Made by a program: the position numbers and the translations under genes. The notes beneath the pieces are model-generated. The model saw only the letters and a program-made list of their open reading frames with translations, was not told the origin of the DNA and did not search any database. Below are positions 1 through 7,479 of a DNA stretch of 64,000 bases, piece after piece. Location: NCBI GenBank assembly GCA_050175155.1, contig JBFXJF010000011.1:8949-72948 (forward strand), read 5' to 3'. Source of the DNA: JBFXJF01 sp050175155. Its GTDB lineage: Bacteria; Bacillota; Bacilli; Tepidibacillales; Tepidibacillaceae. Within the stretch, counting starts at the first letter, position 1. Each line of letters begins with the position of its first letter.

Positions 1-510
1 GTTGTCTCAGGGTATCGTTCTTCATTGCCACATGGCACTCCATCTGACAAAAAGATTCAATCAGGTGACTTTCTAACATTGGATTTTGGAGCTTGCTATA
101 TGGGTTATAATTCTGATATGACTAGAACAATTGTTATAGGGAAAACAAGTTCTAAGCATAAGGAAATATATGATATTGTTCTTGAGGCTCAGTTAGAAGG
201 CGTTAAGAAGATTAAAGCTGGGATGACAGGAAAAGAAGCCGATGCATTAACTAGAGATATTATAAATAAATATGGCTATGGTGAATATTTTGGTCATGGC
301 ACTGGTCATGGATTAGGGATGGATGTTCATGAGGATCCAAGATTAAATCATCTAAGCGAGACTGTTTTAACTACAGGAATGATTGTAACTGTGGAACCTG
401 GAATATATATACCAGATTTTGGCGGTGTTCGTATAGAAGATGATATTCTAATTACCGAATCTGGAGGAGAGATATTAAATCGTTCTTCTAAAGATTTGAT
501 TAGCATATAA
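1..510 (+). CDS. pepP: Xaa-Pro aminopeptidase, C-terminal part (cut by window start)
   Basis: This is the catalytic C-terminal half of an M24 'pita-bread' metallopeptidase that removes an N-terminal residue preceding proline. The reading frame is open from base 1, so the gene begins upstream of the window. The metal-ligand pattern is visible: Asp in LDFGACYMGYNSDMTRT, His in GHGTGHGLGMDVHEDP, and Glu in TVEPGIYIPDFGG and RIEDD. Placement directly before efp matches the yqhT-efp order of Bacillus. The start and N-terminal creatinase-like domain are not visible. The family call is secure; the exact subfamily (YqhT rather than PepQ) is inferred from context. Confidence 0.93.
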   Translation, partial: VVSGYRSSLPHGTPSDKKIQSGDFLTLDFGACYMGYNSDMTRTIVIGKTSSKHKEIYDIVLEAQLEGVKKIKAGMTGKEADALTRDIINKYGYGEYFGHGTGHGLGMDVHEDPRLNHLSETVLTTGMIVTVEPGIYIPDFGGVRIEDDILITESGGEILNRSSKDLISI

Positions 511-552
511 TGAACTTTTTCTATTAAAATAAATTTTGCTGGAGGTTATACT

Positions 553-1110
553 TTGATTTCTACTAATGATTTTCGCACAGGGGTAACTATTGAATTTGAC
601 GGGGATATTTGGCAGGTTGTTGAGTTTCAACACGTAAAACCTGGTAAAGGGGCTGCTTTTGTTCGTACAAAATTGAAAAATATGAGAAACGGAGCGGTTC
701 AAGAAAAAACCTTTCGGGCTGGTGAGAAGGTAGCAAAAGCTAGAATTGAAACTAAGGAAATGCAATACTTATATAGTAGCGGAGAAGAGTACACGTTCAT
801 GGACACTGCAACTTATGAACAGATTAATCTTCCGACTAGTCGCTTAGAAAAAGAGATTAAATTTTTAAAGGAGAACATGAATGTATACATTGTAGATTAT
901 GATGGAGAAATTATTGGTATACAGTTACCAAATACAGTTACTTTAAAAGTTGTTGAAACTGAGCCTAGTGTTAAAGGTGACACAGCTCAAGGAGCTTCAA
1001 AAGCAGCTACACTTGAAACCGGATTAATTGTTTTTGTACCTCTATTTATAAATACTGGGGATAATCTAATTATAGACACTCGATTAGAAGAATATGTATC
1101 TAGGGCATAA
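553..1110 (+). CDS. efp: Elongation factor P
   Basis: EF-P binds ribosomes stalled at consecutive prolines and stimulates peptide-bond formation. At 185 residues it has the family's normal length and three-domain beta-barrel pattern. The conserved loop PGKGAAFVR places the usually modified lysine at about residue 32, and the C-terminal OB domain ends in a typical NTGD..IDTR segment. The start is TTG, supported by GGAGG at 541-545 seven bases upstream. It follows the peptidase closely and ends in a strong shared terminator, so the two genes are probably co-transcribed. The enzyme modifying the lysine cannot be deduced from this window. Confidence 0.97.
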   Translation: MISTNDFRTGVTIEFDGDIWQVVEFQHVKPGKGAAFVRTKLKNMRNGAVQEKTFRAGEKVAKARIETKEMQYLYSSGEEYTFMDTATYEQINLPTSRLEKEIKFLKENMNVYIVDYDGEIIGIQLPNTVTLKVVETEPSVKGDTAQGASKAATLETGLIVFVPLFINTGDNLIIDTRLEEYVSRA

Positions 1111-1114
1111 AAAA

Positions 1115-1162
1115 GATGCACTCAAAATATTAGTCATAAAGCTAATATTTTGGGTGCATTTT
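1115..1162. terminator. Bidirectional terminator between efp and the convergent CD1247-N gene
   Basis: A 17-bp stem (1117-1133 with 1142-1158, one G-T wobble) has an 8-nt loop. A-rich sequence precedes it and T-rich sequence follows it, so it can terminate both efp (+) and the convergent gene (-). Confidence 0.85.
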
Positions 1163-1181
1163 AGTAATTGGTGTTTTGTTT

Positions 1182-1481
1182 TTATTCTTCAATCATAATA
1201 TCTACATTAATATCCTCATTATCCTCAGCAAGTAAATTATCAAAATCATCTTCAGTATCGTCATCATAAAACTCATTTTCCATTTCGTTCAAGTCTTCAT
1301 CTATAACGTCAACATAATCTTCCAAATCTATTAAGCGGGTCTGTATTTGTTGAACGTTTTCATCTAGATTAGAGATAATATCAATTAGCTCAGAATACAC
1401 TTTTCCATCCTTACTTTCTAACATCTCCATACCTTCTGCCAAACCTTTTAAATGTGCTATTTTCTGTTGAACTATATCCAA
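1182..1481 (-). CDS. CD1247 N-terminal-domain-type small acidic protein
   Basis: This 99-residue protein begins with a KIAHLKGLAEGMEM... helix followed by ...YSELIDIISNLDENVQQIQ... and a strongly acidic YVDVIDEDLNEMENEFYDDD region. I recognise this pattern from clostridial proteins named for the CD1247 N-terminal domain. Larger members carry a cysteine-rich C-terminal zinc-ribbon; this one has no cysteines and ends in an acidic tail, so it is a domain-only form. Start is TTG, with AGGAGGG on the complementary strand at about 1489-1495. It is one of only two - strand genes in the window, convergent with efp and divergent from spoIIIAA. Function unknown. Confidence 0.75.
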   Translation of the reverse strand: MDIVQQKIAHLKGLAEGMEMLESKDGKVYSELIDIISNLDENVQQIQTRLIDLEDYVDVIDEDLNEMENEFYDDDTEDDFDNLLAEDNEDINVDIMIEE

Positions 1482-1588
1482 ATTTTATCCCTCCTATTAA
1501 ATAACCTATCTTATCAAGTATTATGTTCATTTGTTTTAAAATTATCCTCAGCTAATACCAAACCAGTTCAAATAGTCTCTATCTTTAA

Positions 1589-1616
1589 GCATAATTTGGT
1601 CAAGCAGGCATATGTA
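1589..1616 (+). promoter_or_regulatory. Candidate sigma-E promoter of the spoIIIA operon
   Basis: GCATAAT at 1589-1595 resembles the sigma-E -35 (KMATATT). After 13 bases CATATGTA at 1609-1616 partly matches the -10 (CATACANT). The position ~50 bases before spoIIIAA fits; in Bacillus this operon is mother-cell specific under sigma-E. The -10 match is imperfect. Confidence 0.4.
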
Positions 1617-1664
1617 TTAATGATGATTTATTATCTATTGAAAAAAGTAAAGGAGATGCGAAGT

Positions 1665-2639
1665 TTGAAGGAAGAAATATGTCTAATCTTGCCAATATCT
1701 ATACGTAGCATATTGTTAAAAATCGATCCGAGTATTCAAGAAAAAATTGAAGAAATAAGAATAAGGGATAATCGTCCATTGGAAATAGTGTATGAGAATA
1801 AGCATGCCTTTGTCTCAATAAATGGTGAATTATCTTATAATATAAAACAAGCTTACCACCCTATAAAGGAGGATATATCAAAATTACTTAACCTAATAAG
1901 TAACCATTCGATTTATAGGTTGGAAGAGGAATTAAGAAGAGGATACATAACTGTTAAAGGTGGTCATCGGATTGGAATCGCTGGTAAGGTGATATTAGAA
2001 AAAGGTGAAGTAAAAACAATAACCGATATATCAAGTTTTAATATTCGAATTGCTAGACAAATAATCGGAGTTGCAGACTCTGTTATTCCATATATATTTG
2101 AACTAAATGGTAAAGGTATTCATAATACTCTTATTATTTCACCGCCACAATGTGGGAAAACAACTTTAATTCGAGATATTGCACGTCAGATTAGCACCGG
2201 AACCTTAAATAATGGACATTCAGGTTACAAGGTAGGTATTGTTGATGAAAGATCGGAAATAGCAGGATGTGTTAATGGAGTTCCTCAAAACAATATAGGT
2301 AATAGAACGGATGTTTTAGATGGTTGCCCAAAAGCTGAGGGAATGATGATGATGATTAGATCAATGTCACCTGATGTATTAATTGTTGATGAAATAGGAC
2401 GTCAGGAGGATTCTTATGCCATCATGGAAGCTAGAAATGCTGGTGTTAAAGTAATAGCAACTGCACATGGAAGTAGTATTGCGGAGATAATTAAAAGACC
2501 TACTATTTCTTCACTAATTCAACAAGAGGTATTTACAAGATATTTCATTTTAAACAGAAGAAATGAATCTAGATTTATAGAAAAAATTCTAGATGAGAAG
2601 TTGAATCAAATATTAAGTAGGGAAAGAAACTATGCTTAA
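1665..2639 (+). CDS. spoIIIAA: Stage III sporulation protein AA (AAA ATPase)
   Basis: This is the mother-cell ATPase of the SpoIIIA-SpoIIQ channel, related to type II secretion ATPases, needed to keep the forespore active after engulfment. The Walker A-like loop SPPQCGKTT lies at about residues 159-167 and the Walker B segment VLIVDEIGRQED at about 238-249. A TTG start at 1665 gives 324 residues with AAAGGAG at 1649-1655 correctly spaced. The in-frame ATG at 1656 abuts the ribosome binding site, and the frame open further upstream is too long for the family. The stop overlaps spoIIIAB by 8 bases, implying translational coupling. Confidence 0.95.
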   Translation: MKEEICLILPISIRSILLKIDPSIQEKIEEIRIRDNRPLEIVYENKHAFVSINGELSYNIKQAYHPIKEDISKLLNLISNHSIYRLEEELRRGYITVKGGHRIGIAGKVILEKGEVKTITDISSFNIRIARQIIGVADSVIPYIFELNGKGIHNTLIISPPQCGKTTLIRDIARQISTGTLNNGHSGYKVGIVDERSEIAGCVNGVPQNNIGNRTDVLDGCPKAEGMMMMIRSMSPDVLIVDEIGRQEDSYAIMEARNAGVKVIATAHGSSIAEIIKRPTISSLIQQEVFTRYFILNRRNESRFIEKILDEKLNQILSRERNYA

Positions 2640-3150
2640 ACTAATCGGTGCTACTTTAATCATAGTCGTCTCAACATTTGCGGGCTTTTATATAGCGAGA
2701 ACGTATAAAGAAAGACCATTACAATTGAGGATTTTGCAACAAGCGTTCCAAATGCTTGAGACTGAGATTGTTTATGGTTTAGTCGCGCTAGATATCATTA
2801 TGAAGCATATTGGGGATAGGCTTCCAAAGAATCTAAATTTAATTTTTCTTGATATGAGTGAAAATTTACAGAGTTTAGATGGTAGTTCAACATTTAATTG
2901 TTGGAAGAAAGCTATTGATAAAAATTTTCAAAGTACAGAATTAAAAAAACAAGATAAAGAAATTTTAGTTAATTTTGGACAGACGTTAGGTTGTTCTGAT
3001 AGGGATGATCAAATGAAACATATAAGGTTAACAATAAAAAACTTAGAAACTGAAGAGATGTTAGCCCGTGAAGAACAAAAAACCTATGAAGGACTGAGCA
3101 AGAATATAGGAATTTTGCTAGGAATCTTAGTAGTAATTTTGATTTATTAG
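2632..3150 (+). CDS. spoIIIAB: Stage III sporulation protein AB
   Basis: A membrane component of the SpoIIIA-SpoIIQ complex, homologous to GspF-like platform proteins. The 172-residue protein has an N-terminal hydrophobic segment (LIGATLIIVVSTFAGFYIA), a soluble helical centre with the typical RPLQLRILQQAFQMLETEI stretch, and a C-terminal membrane segment (IGILLGILVVILIY). The ATG lies within the last codons of spoIIIAA. Length and position as second gene of the operon match the family. Confidence 0.94.
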   Translation: MLKLIGATLIIVVSTFAGFYIARTYKERPLQLRILQQAFQMLETEIVYGLVALDIIMKHIGDRLPKNLNLIFLDMSENLQSLDGSSTFNCWKKAIDKNFQSTELKKQDKEILVNFGQTLGCSDRDDQMKHIRLTIKNLETEEMLAREEQKTYEGLSKNIGILLGILVVILIY

Positions 3151-3162
3151 GTGGTGAAATAT

Positions 3163-3366
3163 ATGGAATTTGAAGCAAGTACAATCTTTCAAATTGCAGG
3201 TATGGGTATAATTCTGGCGATGATTCATACTATTCTAAAACAGGTTGGAAAGGAAGATATAGCTCACTGGGTAGTTGTATCAGGTTTTGTAATAATTCTA
3301 TATATGGTGGCATCGTTTGTAGGAGATTTGTTTGAAGAAATGCAAAGAATATTTTTATTCAAATAA
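3163..3366 (+). CDS. spoIIIAC: Stage III sporulation protein AC
   Basis: A small integral membrane protein (67 residues, two predicted helices) of the SpoIIIA channel. The ATG at 3163 is preferred over the upstream in-frame GTGs because AGGTGGTG at 3149-3156 is then correctly spaced and the product matches the ~68-residue family length. MEFEASTIFQIAGMGIILAMIHTILKQ is typical of the family (quoted in parts: IFQIAGMGI, HTILKQVGKED). Third gene of the operon. Confidence 0.93.
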   Translation: MEFEASTIFQIAGMGIILAMIHTILKQVGKEDIAHWVVVSGFVIILYMVASFVGDLFEEMQRIFLFK

Positions 3367-3414
3367 ATTTATTAAAATCTAACAGTACATTTGCTCATGT
3401 TAGAGGGTGTGAAG

Positions 3415-3804
3415 ATGGAAATAGTTCAGATAGTTGGAATAGGATTTATCGCAACTATTATGGCAATCTTATTAAAAAATAACAACCCGCAATTTGCTTT
3501 TCTAATTGTCGTTATAACCGGAGTAACTATTTTTATTTTTATATTAACTAAAATCTCTATAGTCATATCTGTTTTAGAAAGACTTGCTATGGAAGCTAAT
3601 ATAAATATGGTTTACCTACAGACAATATTAAAAATTATTGGCATTGCATATATAGCCGAGTTTGCATCTCAGATTATGAGAGACGCAGATCAAGGGGCGA
3701 TTGCTTCAAAAATAGAGTTAGCTGGGAAGGTACTTATACTTGTTTTGGCAATCCCAATAATTAGTGTAATTTTTGAAACAATAATCCAATTCATACCCAG
3801 CTAG
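3415..3804 (+). CDS. spoIIIAD: Stage III sporulation protein AD
   Basis: A 129-residue membrane protein related to SpoIIIAC, with about four hydrophobic helices starting EIVQIVGIGFIATIM. It belongs to the SpoIIIA-SpoIIQ feeding channel between mother cell and forespore. The ATG at 3415 is chosen because GAGGGTG at 3403-3409 is a good ribosome binding site. Upstream in-frame TTG (3391) and ATG (3397) precede that site. A 48-bp gap separates it from spoIIIAC. Confidence 0.93.
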   Translation: MEIVQIVGIGFIATIMAILLKNNNPQFAFLIVVITGVTIFIFILTKISIVISVLERLAMEANINMVYLQTILKIIGIAYIAEFASQIMRDADQGAIASKIELAGKVLILVLAIPIISVIFETIIQFIPS

Positions 3805-3816
3805 AGGGTGATAGAA

Positions 3817-4983
3817 GTGAATAGCAAAATTTTAGTATTCATAATATTTTTCTTAATTTTTCTGACCTGTAATTACAATATTGTAGTGGCAAGTCCAACA
3901 AATCAAATTATTATTGAAGGGTTAAACAAGGTCGATACGTTTGAAATAGAAAAGTATTGGGATGAATTAGTTAATGAGTATGGTGGTTTTTTTCCTGATA
4001 ATCAAAAGGTTTTATTTGATTTAATTCTACCAACTAATAGTTTTGATATTCAATCTTTTTTACTTGGACTTTTAAAATATTTTTTCTATGAGATTTTATA
4101 CAATTCAAAACTAATAGGAACAATAATAATGTTAACTATATTCAGTGTTTTACTTCAGCATATTCAAGGGGCATTTGAAAATAGCACAGTAAGTAAAATA
4201 GCGTTTTATGTATCTTATATGGTTTTAATAATAATAGCTATTAATAGCTTTAGTGTTGCAATTAATTTAGCAAAAGATGCTATACAAAGTATGATTAATT
4301 TAATGATAGCTTTAATTCCTTTAGTATTATCTTTACTAGCATCCTCAGGCAATATTGTTTCAGCTACCTTATTTCATCCGTTAATAATTTTTCTTATTAA
4401 CATAATTGGGACAATTATTTATAAGGTTGTGTTTCCACTAATATTTTTATCAAGCTTACTTTATATAGTAAGTTCGATTTCAGATAAATACCAAGTGACA
4501 CAGATGGCAAAACTTTTAAGAAACGTTAGCATTGGGCTCTTGGGTGTACTATTAACAATTTTTTTAGGGGTTGTTTCTGTTAAAGGAGCTTCTGCCTCAA
4601 TAGCTGATGGGATAACTATTAGAACAGCAAAGTACATTACGAGTAATTTCGTTCCTGTTGTTGGTAAAATGTTTGCAGATGCAAGTGATACTGTTATAGG
4701 CGCATCATTATTGGTGAAAAATGCAGTTGGTTTAGCTGGAGTATTTATTCTATTAGTTATTGTGATCTTTCCTTCAATAAAAATATTGGCATTAGCATTT
4801 ATATATAATTTTTCGGCATCAATAATGCAACCATTAGGTAATAATCCAATTACAGAAACTTTAAGCGTAATTGGGAAGAATTTAATTTTTATTTTTGCTG
4901 CGTTAGCTTCTGTTAGTTTAATGTTCTACCTTGCCATAACAATCATAATTGCTGCAAGTAATATTTCAGCTATGATTCAATAG
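3817..4983 (+). CDS. spoIIIAE: Stage III sporulation protein AE
   Basis: This large multi-spanning membrane protein of the SpoIIIA complex has 388 residues. The N-terminus (NSKILVFIIFFLIFL) looks like a signal peptide, then a ~60-residue exported segment, then about eight transmembrane helices. The segment with PLVLSLLASSG and the C-terminal AALASVSLMFYLAITIIIAASN are characteristic. GTG at 3817 follows AGAGGGTG at 3803-3810; the GTG at 3808 is inside that site and rejected. Confidence 0.94.
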   Translation: MNSKILVFIIFFLIFLTCNYNIVVASPTNQIIIEGLNKVDTFEIEKYWDELVNEYGGFFPDNQKVLFDLILPTNSFDIQSFLLGLLKYFFYEILYNSKLIGTIIMLTIFSVLLQHIQGAFENSTVSKIAFYVSYMVLIIIAINSFSVAINLAKDAIQSMINLMIALIPLVLSLLASSGNIVSATLFHPLIIFLINIIGTIIYKVVFPLIFLSSLLYIVSSISDKYQVTQMAKLLRNVSIGLLGVLLTIFLGVVSVKGASASIADGITIRTAKYITSNFVPVVGKMFADASDTVIGASLLVKNAVGLAGVFILLVIVIFPSIKILALAFIYNFSASIMQPLGNNPITETLSVIGKNLIFIFAALASVSLMFYLAITIIIAASNISAMIQ

Positions 4984-4994
4984 GGTGTGAATAG

Positions 4995-5657
4995 ATGATT
5001 GATTGGATTAACGAATGGGTAAAAAATATAGTCTTTGTAGTATTGTTAGCTTCCTTCGTTGATTTGTTGCTACCTAATGCTAGTATGCAGAAGTATGCTA
5101 GAGTAGTTCTTGGGATGCTTGTTATCTTAATAATTATTACACCAATTTTAGAGGTCTTTGGAGATAGCATTTCTATTTCATCTATAACAAAGGAATTTGA
5201 AAGTGATTTAACATTAGGAAATACAATCTCAACTCTGGGATCCATAGATTCAATAAGGCAAAAAGGAGAACAAGAATATCAGGATAATATTCTCGAGCAG
5301 GTTGAAGTTAATATGAAGATCAATCTAAAACAAATACTGGAAGAAAGATTAAATATTGTAATTAATAATCTTATATTAAAAACAGAAGTTAATAGCGGCG
5401 TATGGGAGATTAATCAAATCATTATCTATGCAACAATCAATGAAAATCTAAATACAGTTAAAGAGGATTCAATAAGAATGGTAGAAGCTGTGGGTATAAA
5501 AAATGTTGTTGTCAATAATGGAGATACTTTAGTTATTACAAATGAGATAGATGAAGAAAATAAAAAAATAATTAGCGATATTAAAGAAATAATTGAAGAC
5601 GAATGGAACATAAAAAAAGAAAAGATTGCTGTCTATATAAATTCGGATATGAAGTAA
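4995..5657 (+). CDS. spoIIIAF: Stage III sporulation protein AF
   Basis: Two N-terminal transmembrane helices (NIVFVVLLASFVDLLLP and VLGMLVILIIITPILEV) are followed by a soluble C-terminal domain of about 150 residues with the ring-building-motif-like fold known for this family. It is a membrane-anchored component of the SpoIIIA channel. 220 residues; ATG preceded by AGGGTGTG. The Lys/Glu-rich C-terminal end ...WNIKKEKIAVYI is typical. Confidence 0.92.
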   Translation: MIDWINEWVKNIVFVVLLASFVDLLLPNASMQKYARVVLGMLVILIIITPILEVFGDSISISSITKEFESDLTLGNTISTLGSIDSIRQKGEQEYQDNILEQVEVNMKINLKQILEERLNIVINNLILKTEVNSGVWEINQIIIYATINENLNTVKEDSIRMVEAVGIKNVVVNNGDTLVITNEIDEENKKIISDIKEIIEDEWNIKKEKIAVYINSDMK

Positions 5658-5669
5658 GGGGGATAAGCA

Positions 5670-6305
5670 ATGGTCAAAGAGAACGAGAAGTTCTTTACGA
5701 ACTTATTTGGAGGTGAGGCCGGTAATAAAAAAAATAAATACTATTGGATGATTTTATTAGTATTAATTGGCGTGGCTATTATGATACTATCTTCATTTAT
5801 AAACATTAAAGAACAGATTCCACCTGATGAGATTGGAACTATAAATAAAGTAACACAAGAAACCTCTGGATTAATTGATACTAGCTTAAATCCAAAAACA
5901 ATTCAAGACTATGAAAAAATATATGAAAATCAAATAATTGAAGCATTAGTAGATATGTTAGGAGTGAAGGAAGTAACAGTTGTTGTTAATCTAGATTCCA
6001 CTGAAGAAATAGTAGTTGAGAAAAATTTACAGGTATCAGAACAGCTAACTAAAGAAAGAGATAAAGAAGGCGGTACAAGAGATATTACTGATTTAAAAAG
6101 GGATGAGGAAGTAGTTATCTATAAATTAAGCAGTAATGATCAACCTTTAATAGTAAAAACTTTAAAACCAAGAGTTAGAGGGGTAATGATCGTAGTGGAG
6201 GGAGCAGAAAATTTACAAACTAAAGCGATGATAATTGAGGCTGTTCAAAAATTTTTAGATATATCTCCCTATAAAATTGCGATCCTACCTAAAAAAGGTA
6301 ATTAA
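5670..6305 (+). CDS. spoIIIAG: Stage III sporulation protein AG
   Basis: A single-pass membrane protein (WMILLVLIGVAIMILSSF near residues 27-44) whose intermembrane domain forms the large ring of the channel in Bacillus. The ring-building motif region is visible as YENQIIEALVDMLGVKEVTVVVN. A charged insertion, EQLTKERDKEGGTRDITDL, interrupts it as in other members. 211 residues; AAGGGGG ribosome binding site 12 bases after the spoIIIAF stop. Confidence 0.93.
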   Translation: MVKENEKFFTNLFGGEAGNKKNKYYWMILLVLIGVAIMILSSFINIKEQIPPDEIGTINKVTQETSGLIDTSLNPKTIQDYEKIYENQIIEALVDMLGVKEVTVVVNLDSTEEIVVEKNLQVSEQLTKERDKEGGTRDITDLKRDEEVVIYKLSSNDQPLIVKTLKPRVRGVMIVVEGAENLQTKAMIIEAVQKFLDISPYKIAILPKKGN

Positions 6306-6324
6306 AAAAATTGGGGGTGTAGTG

Positions 6325-6912
6325 GTGAGGGAAATAAAAAGGAAATCAAGGCAGACTGTATGGCTTTTAACAATGGTAACAGTAATGATAGTTTTATCAG
6401 CATATTATCTATTAAGTGAGCCGTTATTTTCTACAGATATGTGGAGTGCTGGTATAGAAAATATAAATAAAGAAGTAATCAATGAAGACAATTTAGCTAT
6501 TGAAGAACTTGATTTACAGGAAATGACAAACAGTTCAGACTATATACCTGAAGAAGTTTCAAGTAATAGTGACTTTATTTTAGGGATCAAAATGGAACGG
6601 GATAATAATAGAAGTAAGCAAATTGATACTTACTTTACTATGATGCAAACAAATTTGTCGGAGGAAGCTATACTAGAAATAAATAACAAAATAGAAAACT
6701 TGCAAGTCATTGAAGAATCGGAATATGTTTTGGAAAAATTAATCTCAACCGATGGTTATGAAGATGTAGTAGTGTTTAGTAATAATGTTAGTGCAGATGT
6801 TATTATTCAAACAAAAAAACTTACCAATGAAAATGCAGTCAAGATTATAAAGTTAGTAAGCGAACGCTTAGTAATACCTGCTGTTAATGTACATATAAAA
6901 ATTATTAATTAA
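6325..6912 (+). CDS. spoIIIAH: Stage III sporulation protein AH
   Basis: This is the SpoIIQ-binding subunit that links mother-cell and forespore membranes. It starts with a positively charged end and KSRQTVWLLTMVTVMIVLSAYYLLSEP, the family's hallmark (quoted in parts: RQTVWLLTM, LSAYYL), then an acidic linker and a C-terminal YscJ/FliF-like domain. The GTG at 6325 follows TGGGGGTG at 6311-6318; longer versions would overlap spoIIIAG without a ribosome binding site. 195 residues. Last gene of the operon, followed by a terminator. Confidence 0.93.
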   Translation: MREIKRKSRQTVWLLTMVTVMIVLSAYYLLSEPLFSTDMWSAGIENINKEVINEDNLAIEELDLQEMTNSSDYIPEEVSSNSDFILGIKMERDNNRSKQIDTYFTMMQTNLSEEAILEINNKIENLQVIEESEYVLEKLISTDGYEDVVVFSNNVSADVIIQTKKLTNENAVKIIKLVSERLVIPAVNVHIKIIN

Positions 6913-6932
6913 TTTTTATAAATAAGGATTCT

Positions 6933-6972
6933 TAGCTTTAGGTAAAGTTAATCCGCCTAAAGCTATTTAATT
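6933..6972 (+). terminator. Terminator after spoIIIAH
   Basis: The 10-bp perfect stem TAGCTTTAGG (6933-6942) pairs with CCTAAAGCTA (6956-6965) across a 13-nt loop and is followed by TTTAATTTG. The T-tract is modest. Confidence 0.65.
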
Positions 6973-7033
6973 TGCATGAAGTTTGTTGTATAATTCATTA
7001 GAATTACTTATATATTTGAATGGAGGAAAAGAA

Positions 7034-7459
7034 TTGCTTAAAATTAGTGAGATAAAAGAAATAATAGATTTAATTGATCAATCGAATATAAAGGAAATTG
7101 AATTAGAGCACGAAGGAACAAAATTGAAATTAAAGAAATCTGTTGACCATGTTCAAGAGTCTAATAGTATCGAAAGGAATAACAACCATGTTGTTAGCCA
7201 GTCTGTTAGAGCTGAGGAGAATAACCTGTTTCAAATAAAGTCACCTATGGTTGGAACGTTTTATAAAGCAACAGCTCCGGGGAAAGCCCCTTATGTAAAA
7301 GTTGGCGATAAAATAAACGTGGATACAGTAGTTTGTATAGTTGAAGCTATGAAGTTATTTAATGAAATTAAAGCAGAGGTAAATGGGGAAATAGTTGAGA
7401 TACTTGCTGAAGAAGGCCAGTTAATCGAATATGGACAGCCATTATTCTTAGTTAAATAA
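7034..7459 (+). CDS. accB: Acetyl-CoA carboxylase biotin carboxyl carrier protein
   Basis: The biotin carrier of acetyl-CoA carboxylase, first step of fatty-acid synthesis. The N-terminal helical region (KISEIKEIIDLIDQSNIKEIELE) is typical of AccB. A variable linker follows, then the biotinyl domain with the biotin-accepting lysine in EAMKLFNEI (about residue 107). A TTG start at 7034 is chosen because GGAGG at 7022-7026 is correctly spaced; earlier in-frame TTGs lack such a site. 141 residues. It is coupled to accC; the carboxyltransferase genes accA/accD are not in the window. Confidence 0.94.
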   Translation: MLKISEIKEIIDLIDQSNIKEIELEHEGTKLKLKKSVDHVQESNSIERNNNHVVSQSVRAEENNLFQIKSPMVGTFYKATAPGKAPYVKVGDKINVDTVVCIVEAMKLFNEIKAEVNGEIVEILAEEGQLIEYGQPLFLVK

Positions 7460-7479
7460 GAATAAGAAAGGGGTGCAAA

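Noticed and set aside
1452..1664. Upstream in-frame extension of spoIIIAA
   Set aside because: It overlaps the divergent gene, lacks a ribosome binding site and would exceed the family length; AAAGGAG at 1649-1655 supports the TTG at 1665.
6989..6994. TATAAT just before accB as a promoter
   Set aside because: No acceptable -35 lies 16-18 bases upstream; TTGCAT at 6972-6977 is only 11 bases away. A promoter here is possible but not supported.
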